In this document: in pieces, positions 30,921 to 42,500 of the stretch
Layout: each line of letters starts with the position of its first letter
How positions within the stretch are numbered: position 1 is the first letter of the stretch
Assembly: GCA_904066235.2 (NCBI GenBank)
Contig: CAJFCV020000003.1
Coordinates: 5,766,001 to 5,830,000 of the forward strand
Direction: 5' to 3'
Length of the DNA stretch: 64,000 bases
DNA from: Bursaphelenchus xylophilus
Lineage: Eukaryota; Nematoda; Chromadorea; Rhabditida; Aphelenchoididae
The notes under the pieces: generated by a model
What the model saw: only the letters and a program-made list of their open reading frames with translations
Database searches by the model: none
What the model was told of the DNA's origin: nothing
Translations under genes and position numbers: made by a program

Positions 30921-33900
30921 ATGAGATTGCTGTTCTTTTCGATTCTCATTCAGGCATCTTTTTCTGATACCATTGACTTGAGTGCCCTGCCATGGTATTT
31001 TACGAATGCACTTCAATTCTTTCCCGTTCGAATCCCCAACGATATCTTTACTGATTTCTTTGACAACAAGTTAATTCCCGATCCTTATTTTGGAACAAAC
31101 GATGAATGGAGAGTCTTGTCCAGGAACAACAATACCTATATGACCATCTTTAATTTAACCCATGGTCAGTTAAACGTATGATATCTTAATGGTTAATAAT
31201 GTTAATCAGGAGACAGTAGTATTGGAATTGAAAGGTCTGGATACGATAGCTTCAATATATCTGGCGTCGAATGAGACTTTCATTGGGAAGACGGAGAATA
31301 TGTTTAGAAGTTACTCTTTTCTGGTCGATAACTCAATGTTGATGGAAAAAGAGAACGGAATCATTGTTTTATTCGAATCCGCGGTCGATTATGCACAGAA
31401 AAAATACGATGAGTACCAGGTACTGTGACATTACTTTTTTCAACGAAAATCTTTAAAATATATTCCATAAAATTTATTTGCCATTAGAATGCCACAGGAA
31501 ATAAGATCCCGCCAGTTGAATCCCCAAAGGCCCAAAAGGGAGATCCCCACGTTAATTTTATCCGGAAAACCCAATCCAGTTTTAGCTGGGATTGGGGACC
31601 GTCCTGGCCCACCCAGGGATTTTATCAGCCAGTTTATCTGCATACTTTCACTCATTTCAAATTATCATCATTCTCTCCTTATATCTACTTTAAAGATGGT
31701 GGTAAGAATCGGCTACCATAATAATAATTTCTTCTTTTAGGGTTTCAAATAAATGTCCAAATTAATTATTTTTGTAATCCAAATCTCCATTTCGATTTAC
31801 AAGCTCATATTGAAATTGATGAGCTAAAATTTGCCAGGAGTTACGTCAAAAATGAAAAATGCAACACGTTTGAAGGTTATGTTAGAGTAACGGAACACAT
31901 TAGAGATCGGAACATCAAATTATGGTATCCTCGGGGATATGGAGAACAAAAACTGTATAATATTACTCTCACAATGGCCAGTGAACAAGGATCCGAGTCT
32001 ATTTCTAAGCTGGTTGGATTCAAGAAAGTTAGATTGGAGCAGAATTTAATCGATGAAACGGATCCAAAAAAGGGAAAGGAGTTTGCATATTATGTAAATG
32101 ATATACCCATATTCCTAAAAGGTATTCTCTTTTCAAACTACCGGCAATATTTAGGTGCGAATATGATCCCGGCTTCTCTCTTCCCGTCAAAATTCACGCA
32201 AAAAGATCTGGATTTCCTAATTCTCTCAGTTAAAGAGGCCAATATGAATACCCTGAGGGTATGGGGTGGGGGCGAATGGCTCAGAGAAGAGTTCATTGCT
32301 GCCACTGATGAGGCCGGAATACTCGTTTTCCACGATCTAACCTTTGCTTGTGCTTTATATCCAACTGATGATGACTTTATTGGAAATATAAAAGAAGAAA
32401 TTACAGAGCAGGTAGAACAATACACGACGCATAGATGTTTTCAGGTGTTGAGATTAAGATCCCATGCTTCTTTATTAACTTTCTCAGGAAATAATGAGAT
32501 CGAGACAGCCATAAGATCACAATGGTGGCCATCGGAAACATATAACGAAACGAAACAAGTAAAAGATTACTTAAAATTGATGAAAGTAGCGCTGGAAACT
32601 GTAAATGAAGTATATCCAAATGGAATTATCACCAGATCCAGTCCTTCGAATGGAGGTGCAAAGCTGTAAGTCGCTCTAAATATTCCAAAAATTGATTGTT
32701 GGCGACTCTCTCAACCTCCAATTCTTTCCCTCGAACTTACATAGAATCAAAGTACAAAGTCTTCACCAGATCAGTTTCTCCTGTTCATTCGGCGTCTACC
32801 GCACTCATGTCTGAGCCAACAAACTATTCTACTTTATTTCGTCTACTTCTTCTATACATCGCATTGTCTTCTCATGATTAAAATGACTTTAGAGAAGTGG
32901 ATCGAGATCCAAACAGTGATTTCTTCGGGGATATCCACTTTTACAACGAGCTCACCAATCTTTGGAAGCCCTATAATCTCCCGACTCCTCGCTGTGCCAC
33001 TGAATTCGGTGTTCCTTCATTCCCACTGTCCACGACCATGAAGAAATACGTTGAAGAGAGTGAATACACCTACTTCAGCAAGTCGATGATGGCCAGGAAT
33101 CGTCACTTCCTGGGGCTATTTACCCTGCCCTTGATGGTGGCCAATCATTTTACATTCGATGTCTCTGATTCCCTTGGATCTTTCTCCTTTCTCTCCCAAA
33201 TCCATCAAGCGATCACTCTGAAGACACAAATTGAACATTATAGAAGTCAAAGAAGTGTCCTGGAAAGGAATGGGAAGGGGAAAACAATGTGTGCATTGTA
33301 CTGGCAACTGAATGATGTGTGGAGTGGGATCACCTGGAGTACCCTCGACTTTGATCAGCGATGGAAAGTGGCTCATTATTATGTTAAGAAGGCCTTCGAT
33401 GAAGTAATTGTCAGCATGGTAAGGAGACTTTTGCAGAGAACTTTGTTTTCAGTATATTGACAAAGATGGAAGTCTCAAATTATTTGTGATCAACGATCTT
33501 CTGACCCCCTTACATGACGCCAAACTGATAATTCGAGGAACCAAATTGAATTCCAAATTTTCGAAAAGGGTCTTGTCGGAAAGCACTATTAATGTTCCCC
33601 CATTATCGTCCCAGAAGATAACCATATCCACCGATGCGGCGCTTGCCAGTTACTTTATTGAGGCGTCTTTGATGACAAATAACATCAGCAAAGTCAGCGT
33701 TCTCCCACCGAATTACTTATCCCAATATTCGATTGGGAATGTGGATATCTCCATAAATGGGATTGTTAAAACGACGGAGAATACCTACAAATTAAAGCTC
33801 AGGTCGTCTGATGTGGTTCCTTATGTTTGGTTGGATCTAAGGCCCGAATTGCTGACAAAGGATATCCGATATTACTTTAGTGACAATGGATTTATCGTGT

Positions 33901-34001
33901 TGGACACCTTGGTAACAGTAACGCTGACAGTGACAGCAGGGAATATAACCGAGATCACCGAAAAGGACATTACTCTCTGCTGGATATACAAATGCAATTA
34001 A
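30921..34001 (+). CDS. Lysosomal/secreted beta-mannosidase (GH2)
   Basis: The ATG at 30921 gives a signal peptide (MRLLFFSILIQASFS). The GH2 sugar-binding domain has WRVLSRNNNTYM and LDTIASIYLASN, then SFSWDWGPSWPTQGFYQPVY. The TIM-barrel carries NMNTLRVWGGGEW and the acid/base in TFSGNNEIETA. After SPSNGG comes DPNSDFFGDIHFY, and the nucleophile Glu is in RCATEFGVPSFPL. MCALYWQLNDVWSGITWSTL is also typical of beta-mannosidases. It removes terminal beta-mannose from N-glycan-derived oligosaccharides in lysosomes. One short exon around 32743-32772 is uncertain. At least seven short introns, including a 34-nt one near 31178. Stop TAA at 33999-34001; AATAAA at 34074. Confidence 0.92.
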
Positions 34002-34400
34002 GAAACGGAGCATAATACCTTTAAAGGGCATTTAAAAGGTCCGCAACTGACTGATAATTTATTTGAATTCCCAATAAAAATGATTTAATCGAATTGGTGA
34101 GTGTTTCGAGAGAGGGGGGTGTATCTCACTCACGATTCCCTTCCCCCAAATATTTTAATTTTTGGTCCGAACACTGCCTTTTTGTCGCCGGAGGTTATTC
34201 GGCCAGGAATACGTTCTCCAGGCCGTTTTCATTCGCATTAACGTTGCTGTTTCCTTGAAGTGCATATTTCCTTTATTCCCTCTCTAATTGTAATTTAGAT
34301 TCGGTCCACGCAAATTTGATTTGAAAATGGAAAAAAGTAAGAAAAGCACTGTGACAATTCCGGAATTGCGATAATTTCGGAATTGTCATGGTACGAGAAA

Positions 34401-35585
34401 ATGGGCGTACAATGGATAAATGCAATTTCAGATAGCGAAATCTTGAGAGGAATCGACATTAATGAAGTCAAAGTGTTTGAAGACTCCCAATATGAGCATG
34501 CCCGGTACCTGGCCGAATCCAATGAGGGATGGGATTTGGTTTATCAGAAGAAATCGGCCGAAGTTTGGACAAAAGAGATGCCGGAATCTTATTTCAAGAT
34601 GATTAAGGTACTTGTTTCTTCATTACAATCGATGCTTAGGCCGCAACAACACTCAATGTCTCGGCTGATGTTGTTTATGATGTTCTCCATGACCCCGATT
34701 ATCGATCTTCTTGGGATAAATACATGGTAAAGGCAGAAGACATCGGGGTCCTCAATCCGAACAACGATCTCTGTTATTATGCCCGTATGTTCTCATTAGA
34801 TTCCAAATAACAATATGATAATCTCCAGTCGCTTCCGTGCCGCCCATAAAAAGTCGGGATTTTGTTATGCAGAGATCCTGGCTAGACATTGGAAACGAAA
34901 AGTTCATTTGTACAAGATCTGTTTGGCACGATGTAAGTCTTTTGCCCTTAGGGAATCTCCTGTTTTTATGAATACTCAGGATTTTTATTTTCTTGTTTGC
35001 ATTGGGCGAGGATTCTGTTTGTTTTTTTATTAAATTTATGATGGGCGTTGGATTACAATGTCTTAATTGACAGTTAATTAAAGAATTGCTTGATTCTCCT
35101 CTTGTACTGACGTCTGTCATACACATCCCCTTAATTAATGTCATCAATAACGTCCCAGGTCCATCTTATTTCAGGATTATCCCCCCACCCGATCTTTCAT
35201 CCGCGGCTTCATCTATTTAACCGTTTATTTTATCAAATTCATCGACGAAAACTCGTGCCAAGTCACGTACTTAACGTATTCGGACCCTAAAGGTAAGAAG
35301 ACTAACCCAAATTATAAAATGGCAGGGAAATTACCCAGCTGGCTGATAAACCGGATCACCAAAATCATCGCCCCGAAAGTCCTCAAAAAACTGCACAAGG
35401 CGTGCCTTAATTACGAAGCCTGGAAACGAAGCCATAACCCCCTTCAGAAGCCTTGGAGATATCCAGAACAATTGGAAGGAGCTCCTCGAGTAGATCTCAG
35501 CAAATGTGTGCCCAAACATGTCGTGCAGGACATTGTGGACGAGACCAGTTTACAATTAGATTGTGATGAGATAAAGGAAGATTAA
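34401..35585 (+). CDS. START-domain lipid-transfer protein, STARD10/PCTP-like
   Basis: Exons give WDLVYQKKSAEVWTKEMPES, a START core with VYDVLHDPDYRSSWDKYMV, then VASVPPIKSRDFVMQRSWLD, YPPTRSFIRGFIYLTVYFIK, NSCQVTYLTYSDPKGKLPSW and LHKACLNYEAWKRSHNPLQK. These align along the whole length with STARD10, including PKG.LP and the W.P.EQ tail. Such proteins carry phosphatidylcholine/ethanolamine between membranes. The first in-frame ATG is 34401 (MGVQWINAIS); the frame is open upstream without ATG to about 34380. A separate ATG at 34327 hits a stop and may mark a tiny leader. Four exons or so. Confidence 0.88.
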
Positions 35586-36206
35586 TAAACAAATGAAATA
35601 ACAATTCCCCTCTCCTATATCCATGTTGGACCGGAAAGCGGTGAGGCAGAATAAAGTAATTTCCGGTATCATAATGGATGGGGCCGCGTGGAGAAAGAGG
35701 GCAGTGGAGCATTTAAACAAAAGAGTAAAATGTCATTAGTAAGTGTGGCCAAAGGGCATGCCGGAGGCCAGAAAAGGAGGACATTAAACCTGGATGTGCG
35801 TTTTGGTCCGATGTTCTCGCTTATTTTCGGGTCGACTTAGTAAACAGAACTTGTTTTCGGTCAGGTAGGAGCACTCTCGAGACCGCTTTGTCTTGGCCGC
35901 CTTTCTTTACTTCCTCCAATCGCGTTTTTTTCGCCTTCTACTACAACTACTGCTTTCTTGAATGCCTGTGAGACCAATCTGGACGGAAAGGCCCGTCCCC
36001 CATTCCCTCCCGTCTCCCGTCTCCTTCATCTCGACCATTTATGGCCACAACCTTGGCCACCTTTCTCCTAACCTTTACAGCTTGACTTCAATGAAAGTCC
36101 CGATTCGCGGCCTTTATATTCATTGCCATTTATCATTTTCTTTTATTATTTTTTATAATCTCTTTTTTTGTAGAAACCTCATCTAATGGCGCGATTCACT
36201 TAAAGG
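35586..36206. other. Intergenic region, promoter side of the channel gene
   Basis: No gene supported. Pyrimidine-rich tracts (TTTCTTTACTTCC, CCTCCCGTCTCCC) and an AT-rich TTTTTATAATCTC stretch just upstream of the channel ATG. Confidence 0.4.
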
Positions 36207-38438
36207 ATGACATTACTTTTGACCCTGATCCCATTATTGCAATGGACGGGGGGTCATTCTAAGGAGATAGACGAGTACAGCAAGCTCGGTAGTATGTCTG
36301 TTCTTTCGAGTTCCTCAGTTGGATGGGGTGTCAGAGCTCTGGAAAGCGAGGAGCCTCCGGTCGTTTCAATCGACGACCCGAAACAAAGACAGCTGGCCTT
36401 TCAAGGGAAGCTTTTGTTTCAAGAGGACTTGGAGACTTTTAATGAGACCGACCCAGAATACGATTGGGATGACTTTGAACAAGTCTCGGCTCATCGCCGG
36501 CTGGTCGAAGATCTCCTCGATCCAGAATATTATGAAAGCACCGTGCATCCCGCGATGGATTTCAGGGATTCCGTCCGAGTTAACCTGAGTATGAGTTTGT
36601 ATCAGATATTGCAAGTTGACGAGAGATCTCAGAGCCTGACTGTGAGTGTGTGGATGGTCCAGGATTGGTAAGGACCCATGCAAGACCATCTCACATTACA
36701 GGTACGACCAGTTTTTGGATTGGGATCCTCATGATTACGAAGGAATTAATAAAACCATCCTCCCATACAATGAGATATGGATACCCGATACTTTTCTTTA
36801 CAATTCAGAATCTATGGAACAGAAGAGAACGGAAGCATTGATGAATGGAATCATCGAAACAGGGTACTGGAGGAATGACAGTAGAGGAGCATACGTCCAG
36901 TTAATGTTCCCGGCCATTTACAAACTGAGCTGTCGAATGAATGTGTAAGGAAGTAATAATTCATATCTTTAAGCACGTTTCCTCGGGAAAGGTAAAAAAG
37001 AAAAAGCAGCTGAAGTTTTTGTTCAATGCCCTAAGGGGTTTTAAAATTCAAAACATTTAGAAGGGATTGGCTTATTTGATTCTTTTAAAATTATAATACA
37101 TAATGCACATGCATTATAGGACCAACTGTTACAAAAAATACAAAATTTAATATTAATCGATTCTGTTAATTTTGTTTTTTTAATTGCAGTCGATTCTTTC
37201 CCTACGACCAGCAGAATTGCACTTTCATCATATCCTCTTGGACTCACGACTCGAGTACAATAAATTACTTCCCGAAAACAGAGCATGTCAATATGAGGAA
37301 CTTTGCTCAAAATGTGGAATGGGCCGTGGTCAGCTTCAAGTTTAATCGAGTCGAGCAGTACTTCAAGTGTTGCGAGAAGCCGTGGGTGATGATCTATGCT
37401 CATCTGGTGATCCAAAGGAAGCCTCTCTATTACATCATCAACCTGGTTATCCCCACTTCCATCATTACTGTGGTCGCTGTCACTGGATTCTTCACTCCAT
37501 CGTCCACCTCCTCCGAACGAGATGAGAAATTATATCTCGGGATTAACACTGTAAGTCGTTGAAACCATTTTTAAGGTCCATTAACGACTTTTTTAGCTCT
37601 TGACCATGGCCATTATGTTGTTAATGATCAGTAATAAAATGCCGAGCACTTCTACTTATGTCCCTTTAATGGGCTGGTATTACATGGGGATCATATTTGT
37701 GATTGTGGTGGGTACCCTGCTAGCTACAGTAGTGTTGTTTGTGCACAGTAGAAAGGTCCATTTGAAGCCAGTGCCTTCTTTATTGCGAGGTATATTGACA
37801 CGGACCGTTGTTTGGAAAGTAATTCTGGAACCACCGACGCAATTACTGGAGATATGGACTGAGTTCGGGATTCTCCACGAGATGAGAATTGATCCCAAGG
37901 AATTGGATCCACTGGTACTCGAAAAGTTGGGACCTAATAAGGTAGAATTACCACAGACAATGTACATATAATATTTTTATTACATTAATACGTGTTAAAA
38001 TACTTTCTTTCAGAATGCGAATCCCCTGAACTTTTTCTCGTCGATCTCATCTCAAGTCAGTGCCCAAAGTGCATATAGATATGAGAGAAGATTACATTCA
38101 GTCACTAAACAATATGCAGATCAGGTGAAATTGAGAGAGCGCAGAGAAAGAAAGAGACGGGAAACTCTCAGAAATGCCGCTGATTTCTTGACTTATGGAA
38201 CTACTGACGTCGAATTAAACAACTCGAGGATCGAAAAGAAGAAGAAACTCATGAGACGGTGAGTGTAATCCAAAAATAAAAACAATTTAATCGCAGATGT
38301 GCCTTGGAATGGGAATATCTGGCGAATGTGATCGACCGGATATTGTTATTTATATTCTGTCTGATCACAATCGGATTCTTCGTCCTTCTCGCTTTCTTCG
38401 ACGGATTTTACACAGTTGGAGGGGAGAAGGAGCCGTGA
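36207..38438 (+). CDS. Cys-loop ligand-gated cation channel subunit, nicotinic alpha-like
   Basis: Signal-like start MTLLLTLIPLLQWTG, then a long acidic N-terminal extension. Extracellular domain: VRVNLSMSLYQILQVDE, WYDQFLDWDP, IWIPDTFLYN. The Cys-loop is C-RMNVRFFPYDQQN-C, 13 residues between Cys as required and with the FPYD signature. Vicinal cysteines in YFKCCEKPW mark an alpha-type agonist-binding subunit. M1 YYIINLVIPTSIITVVAV; M2 after ERDEKLYLGINTLLTMAIML with Glu-Lys before the pore helix, the cation-selective pattern; M3 GWYYMGIIFVIVVGTLLATV; a basic, Arg/Lys-rich cytoplasmic loop; M4 ILLFIFCLITIGFFVLLAF. Complete to TGA at 38436-38438. I cannot assign it to a named receptor. Confidence 0.92.
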
Positions 38439-38547
38439 ATATTATGATAAATATTACCTTAAGAAGATGTGATGACTCAAAAAAAAAACGGGTTTTTGTT
38501 GGCAGAATAAAAATGTATTTCTTCGGCTCAGTTGTTACAATAAATAA

Positions 38548-39102
38548 CTATTTCTTATTTCTCGAGACTTCCTTGCGCTTTGAACTTTTTTTCGAATTTT
38601 TAATCCGGGAGTCCACCTTGGATATTGCAATTGGATCTCGATAAAGTCTAACTTTTCTGTTGCTTCTGGTTTCTTTCACATTCTTCGGCCGTTCCACCGT
38701 TTTCTGTCTATCCATGGTTACTTTGTCGGTTGTCCTTTTATTAGCAATTACCTCCACCTTTCCTCTGAATTGACTGTTCATTAAAGTGCTCAGTTTTTGA
38801 ATGGTCTGTTCTTCTTCTTCCGTCCATTCGATGTCACATTTTTTCTAAACCGAGTTATCACGCCGTTGAGTACTTACTTGAATGTTTGGCCGAGTATATC
38901 CTCTCTTCCTCTTTCGTAATTGTAATTGCGTATCATTGCACAAAACATCAGGTATATCTTCATTTATATCTAACCTATTTTCTGCATAACCCCATCCAAT
39001 CTTAACATTACCTCTCTTCCCGCATTTTCTCCTTTCTTTCCTTGATCCAGGCAAAACATTTTGTCCATAAATTGTAATCCTCGGACATAGTAAATTGCCA
39101 AT
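38548..39102 (-). CDS. Small basic protein with SANT-like segment (possible KNL-2/Mis18BP1 relative)
   Basis: Two joined frames. The first has PRITIYGQNVLPGSRKERRK and ends GYTRPNIQ at a GTAAGT donor near 38879. The second starts after TTTTCTAAA-type acceptor sequence with KKCDIEWTEEEEQTIQKLST and a Lys/Arg-rich tail ending at 38548. The W-TEEEE-I-L pattern resembles the start of a SANT/Myb helix, and the first part faintly recalls a SANTA-like strand, a pairing known in KNL-2. This is weak. No ATG in the right frame was found, so the 5' end is unknown. It could be a tail of a gene whose other exons lie in 39.1-39.5 kb. Confidence 0.4.
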
Positions 39103-39516
39103 GATTTGTTAGAGAAACGAATGATTCCGAGATCTGACTTTGCTTTCTTTATAACGACACCGAGTTTGTCTAGGACTTTTCATTTCAAGTGCTTTGATAT
39201 ATGTCAATATTTGTATTGAAGTAAAATATTTACAGAATAAAGCTTTCTCCACAAGGAATGATTACGTAACACGGGATTAATGACAAAAGGATATCGAGAG
39301 CCCGTTATGTCCGGAAAGAAGTAGTAAGAATGTAATTCCTGACTAAAATTTTAATATCTTGAGACAAAATAAAACCGAGAAGAAGAGATTGAACCCGTAT
39401 GGAAGGGGCCCTCGGGGGATGAGGAAACCGCAATCAGTCCGAGAAGGAGGGCTGATATGATTATAAATCGGAAGGAATGAATGTCAACACCAAATTTACA
39501 GAACATTGAGCGAGAA

Positions 39517-42500
39517 TCAGTCCGCGTTCTCGGAGGACGGCGAACACGATTCTTGGGCACTGACCCGGTCCAGGACCTTCTTTTCGAGATCATCGTCCTT
39601 CAGGTAGTTTAAACCTTCTTGAGGAACCCCCTCCTCTTGAAGAATGTGGTCCAACTCGGCCCAACACGATCGATTATGCTTGAATGACTCATATGTTATC
39701 ATTGTTTCGGGAAGAAGTTTTCCTAGATATCTGTAACAAGAAAACAATATAATTGATTTTAAGCCGCAAGTAAAATAATAGAACAGAACCTACTCAAAAA
39801 CTGGCAAGGCGACAGTGTCCATGAAGTCAAGTTGGATTTTGGGAACACACGCCCGTTCTCTGTCCATCATCTCCAGGGGTCGGTTCCCCATCTGTTTCTC
39901 GAGATCTCCTTGAGAGAAAAACTCTTTGTAAATGTTCTCCTGAAATGGGGTAATATGATGTTGGTCTTGGAGAAACATACGGCAATGGCTTTGGAGTTCC
40001 TGAAGTCCTTGCTTTGATCTGAAAGGTCACTGGCTGTCATCAACAGGCACATGAACAGATAATGATGTTCTCCGGAACTGAAGTCATACCCGATATCAAC
40101 CATATCTCGGATCCTCTGGACTTTTCGGAGATGAGCAGCAATATCTGTGGCTAAGATGACTTCTCGGATATTATCCAGCACAGTCTGATACTGCTGCCTT
40201 GTCAGTGTCTCGAATATATTACATTCATCCATGCCGAGGATCGTAACTGTCTGGGCAAAGTGATGTCTCTCCAAAACAGAACCTTCACTGCTGTATAATT
40301 GAGCCAGAGGGGTTTTCTGAATACGTTGATTTACTACTGAGATGACCGTGATACTTACAGATTGTAATTGGAAAGCATTTGTTGTCCCTCTATGATCAAT
40401 GTCATGGCATAAACAGGCAACCAACAAGGACAGCCTTTCGAGATCACCTAACGCGTCTTTCACTTTTTGTATCCGACACAGAAGATAACAGAAGTGCGCA
40501 ACAGCAAAGGCATGACTCCAGTTGTGGTAAGGAACATCGCGATATCCCTTCTGGACCATCAAGATGAATCGGGCAAGGGTTCGTCGCCTAAGGCGATATT
40601 TTTCGATAAATCCTAATTCCTAAAAACGAAGGGATTAAAGACAATCGTAAGAGCCAGACATTAAGAAGTCTATAAATAACACGTTTGACACATACCTGGA
40701 ACATGCTAAGTGATGCCTCCACATAGGTATCTCCGGTTCCAATGGATCGAGGAACAAAACAAAGATCGCTGAAGTTGGGATGGAAGGATTCTGGAGAAGG
40801 AATCTCCCGCACTGTCAGCCGTAGGATATCTTCCGGAGCGATGGAAAGGGTCGAGCCTTGAACAAGGACTTCTGCTGCCATATGGGATCTTCGATGAGCT
40901 TCTTGTAGTTTCCGATATAACAAACACTAAAGAAATTATAATTAGCGTTGCAAAAAAAATATTTAATATTTAACTATACCTACATGAGAAATACTAATAG
41001 CACAGTACACAGCAAATGTCATGGCAACTTGTTCGTCGTGGAGAGTAAACGCAGGCTTGTCGATCTTGTTGCACAACTCAGCCACCCCAACCAGATTCCC
41101 GGAACTGTCCTTTATCGGAAAGCAGAGGATATTTCGAGTCTTGAAGCCCGTCTTCTGATCCACATTTGGATAGAAATAAGGATGACTGAAAAACGATTAC
41201 TTCCTTATAAGACCAATTACTTGTACACATCTTTGACATTCATTAGCTGACCAGTCGTAGCAACATGACCCACAATCCCTTGATTTAGAGGCATTCGGAT
41301 CTCCTGAAGATATTCATCTGAATTCCCCTTCTGCTCGAATACTTCCGCCACCAATTCATCATGCTCTGAGTCAAGTAAGAACAACGAACAGCTGAAACGA
41401 AACAGAATTGACAATAGAGACATGCACTTACATTTCGGCCGAAACCAGCATCTTTGCCTCCTTCGTTATATTATTCACCAAGAGATTCATATCCTCTGAA
41501 ACCAAAAATAAATGAATAATTAGGGAATTAGTGAAATTAATCTGAGACTTTTATTACTTTCGATGGTGGCAACCACATCCCCGTTCTCATCGACTCCGAA
41601 AGAAGGCTGGAATCCAGAGAGTTTCCTCTCGTCGAGGATCCTCCTGACTTCATTAGTATAATGCTCTCGAGATGGGGCGATCATCGCACAGAACAACAAG
41701 GTATGTCTTTCCATCCGAGGAAACTCTCCCGTGGTCAGTTCTTTTCGTCTGTTCTTGGTCCGGGGCTCATCGCACTCGTCTCCAGAACAGGACTTACAAG
41801 GGAATGGTCCCAACGATCCGTGGGATCCACAAATGAAACCTAGATATTCTGAAAGAGCAGGTAAAATTTAGTAGGAATCCGTTTTTTCTACTTGCCGAAT
41901 AAGTCTGTGCGACGAGAAATATCGTCGAAAAGATCCGACCAAAAAATCGAAAGAGAGAAAAGACGAACCGAAAGGCCTTGGAGGGCGTCACCAAATAGTC
42001 TAGTGGAAAAAGTTCCACGCACAATTCTTTTGGGGGAGGGAGGCTTTGGAAGTTCGAGTCCACCCGGAGCGGATATCTCCGGATTTGAACCTACGTGTTC
42101 ATTACTGTATTCTACATTTATACAAAAAAAATTTTTTTGTTTATTTACCTGTTTTGCAAGGTTTGTTGCAAAATTTTAAGAAAAGCTGACACTTCGGCAA
42201 TATTTTTGATAAGCCCGATGTCGACATAGTGGTATTTTCAAGACACTTCTACTGATTCTGGAAGGTTGTGTAGGATCTTGCAGATCTTTTTCGGTTTCCC
42301 AAAAAGGATGTTGCCAAAATCTCACCTTTTCATAAAATTTTGCAAGAAAAGTTGAAAAGAGAATTTTTGGGTCCTTGCATCAGCGTGCAGTAGACCCCGT
42401 GAATATTTACGAAAAAATCTATTTTGAGTTTTTTGGTTTAAAATGGCCGTGGACATGTGTTTAACAAATGCCCAAATTATTTTTGTCAAATTCTGCCCAG

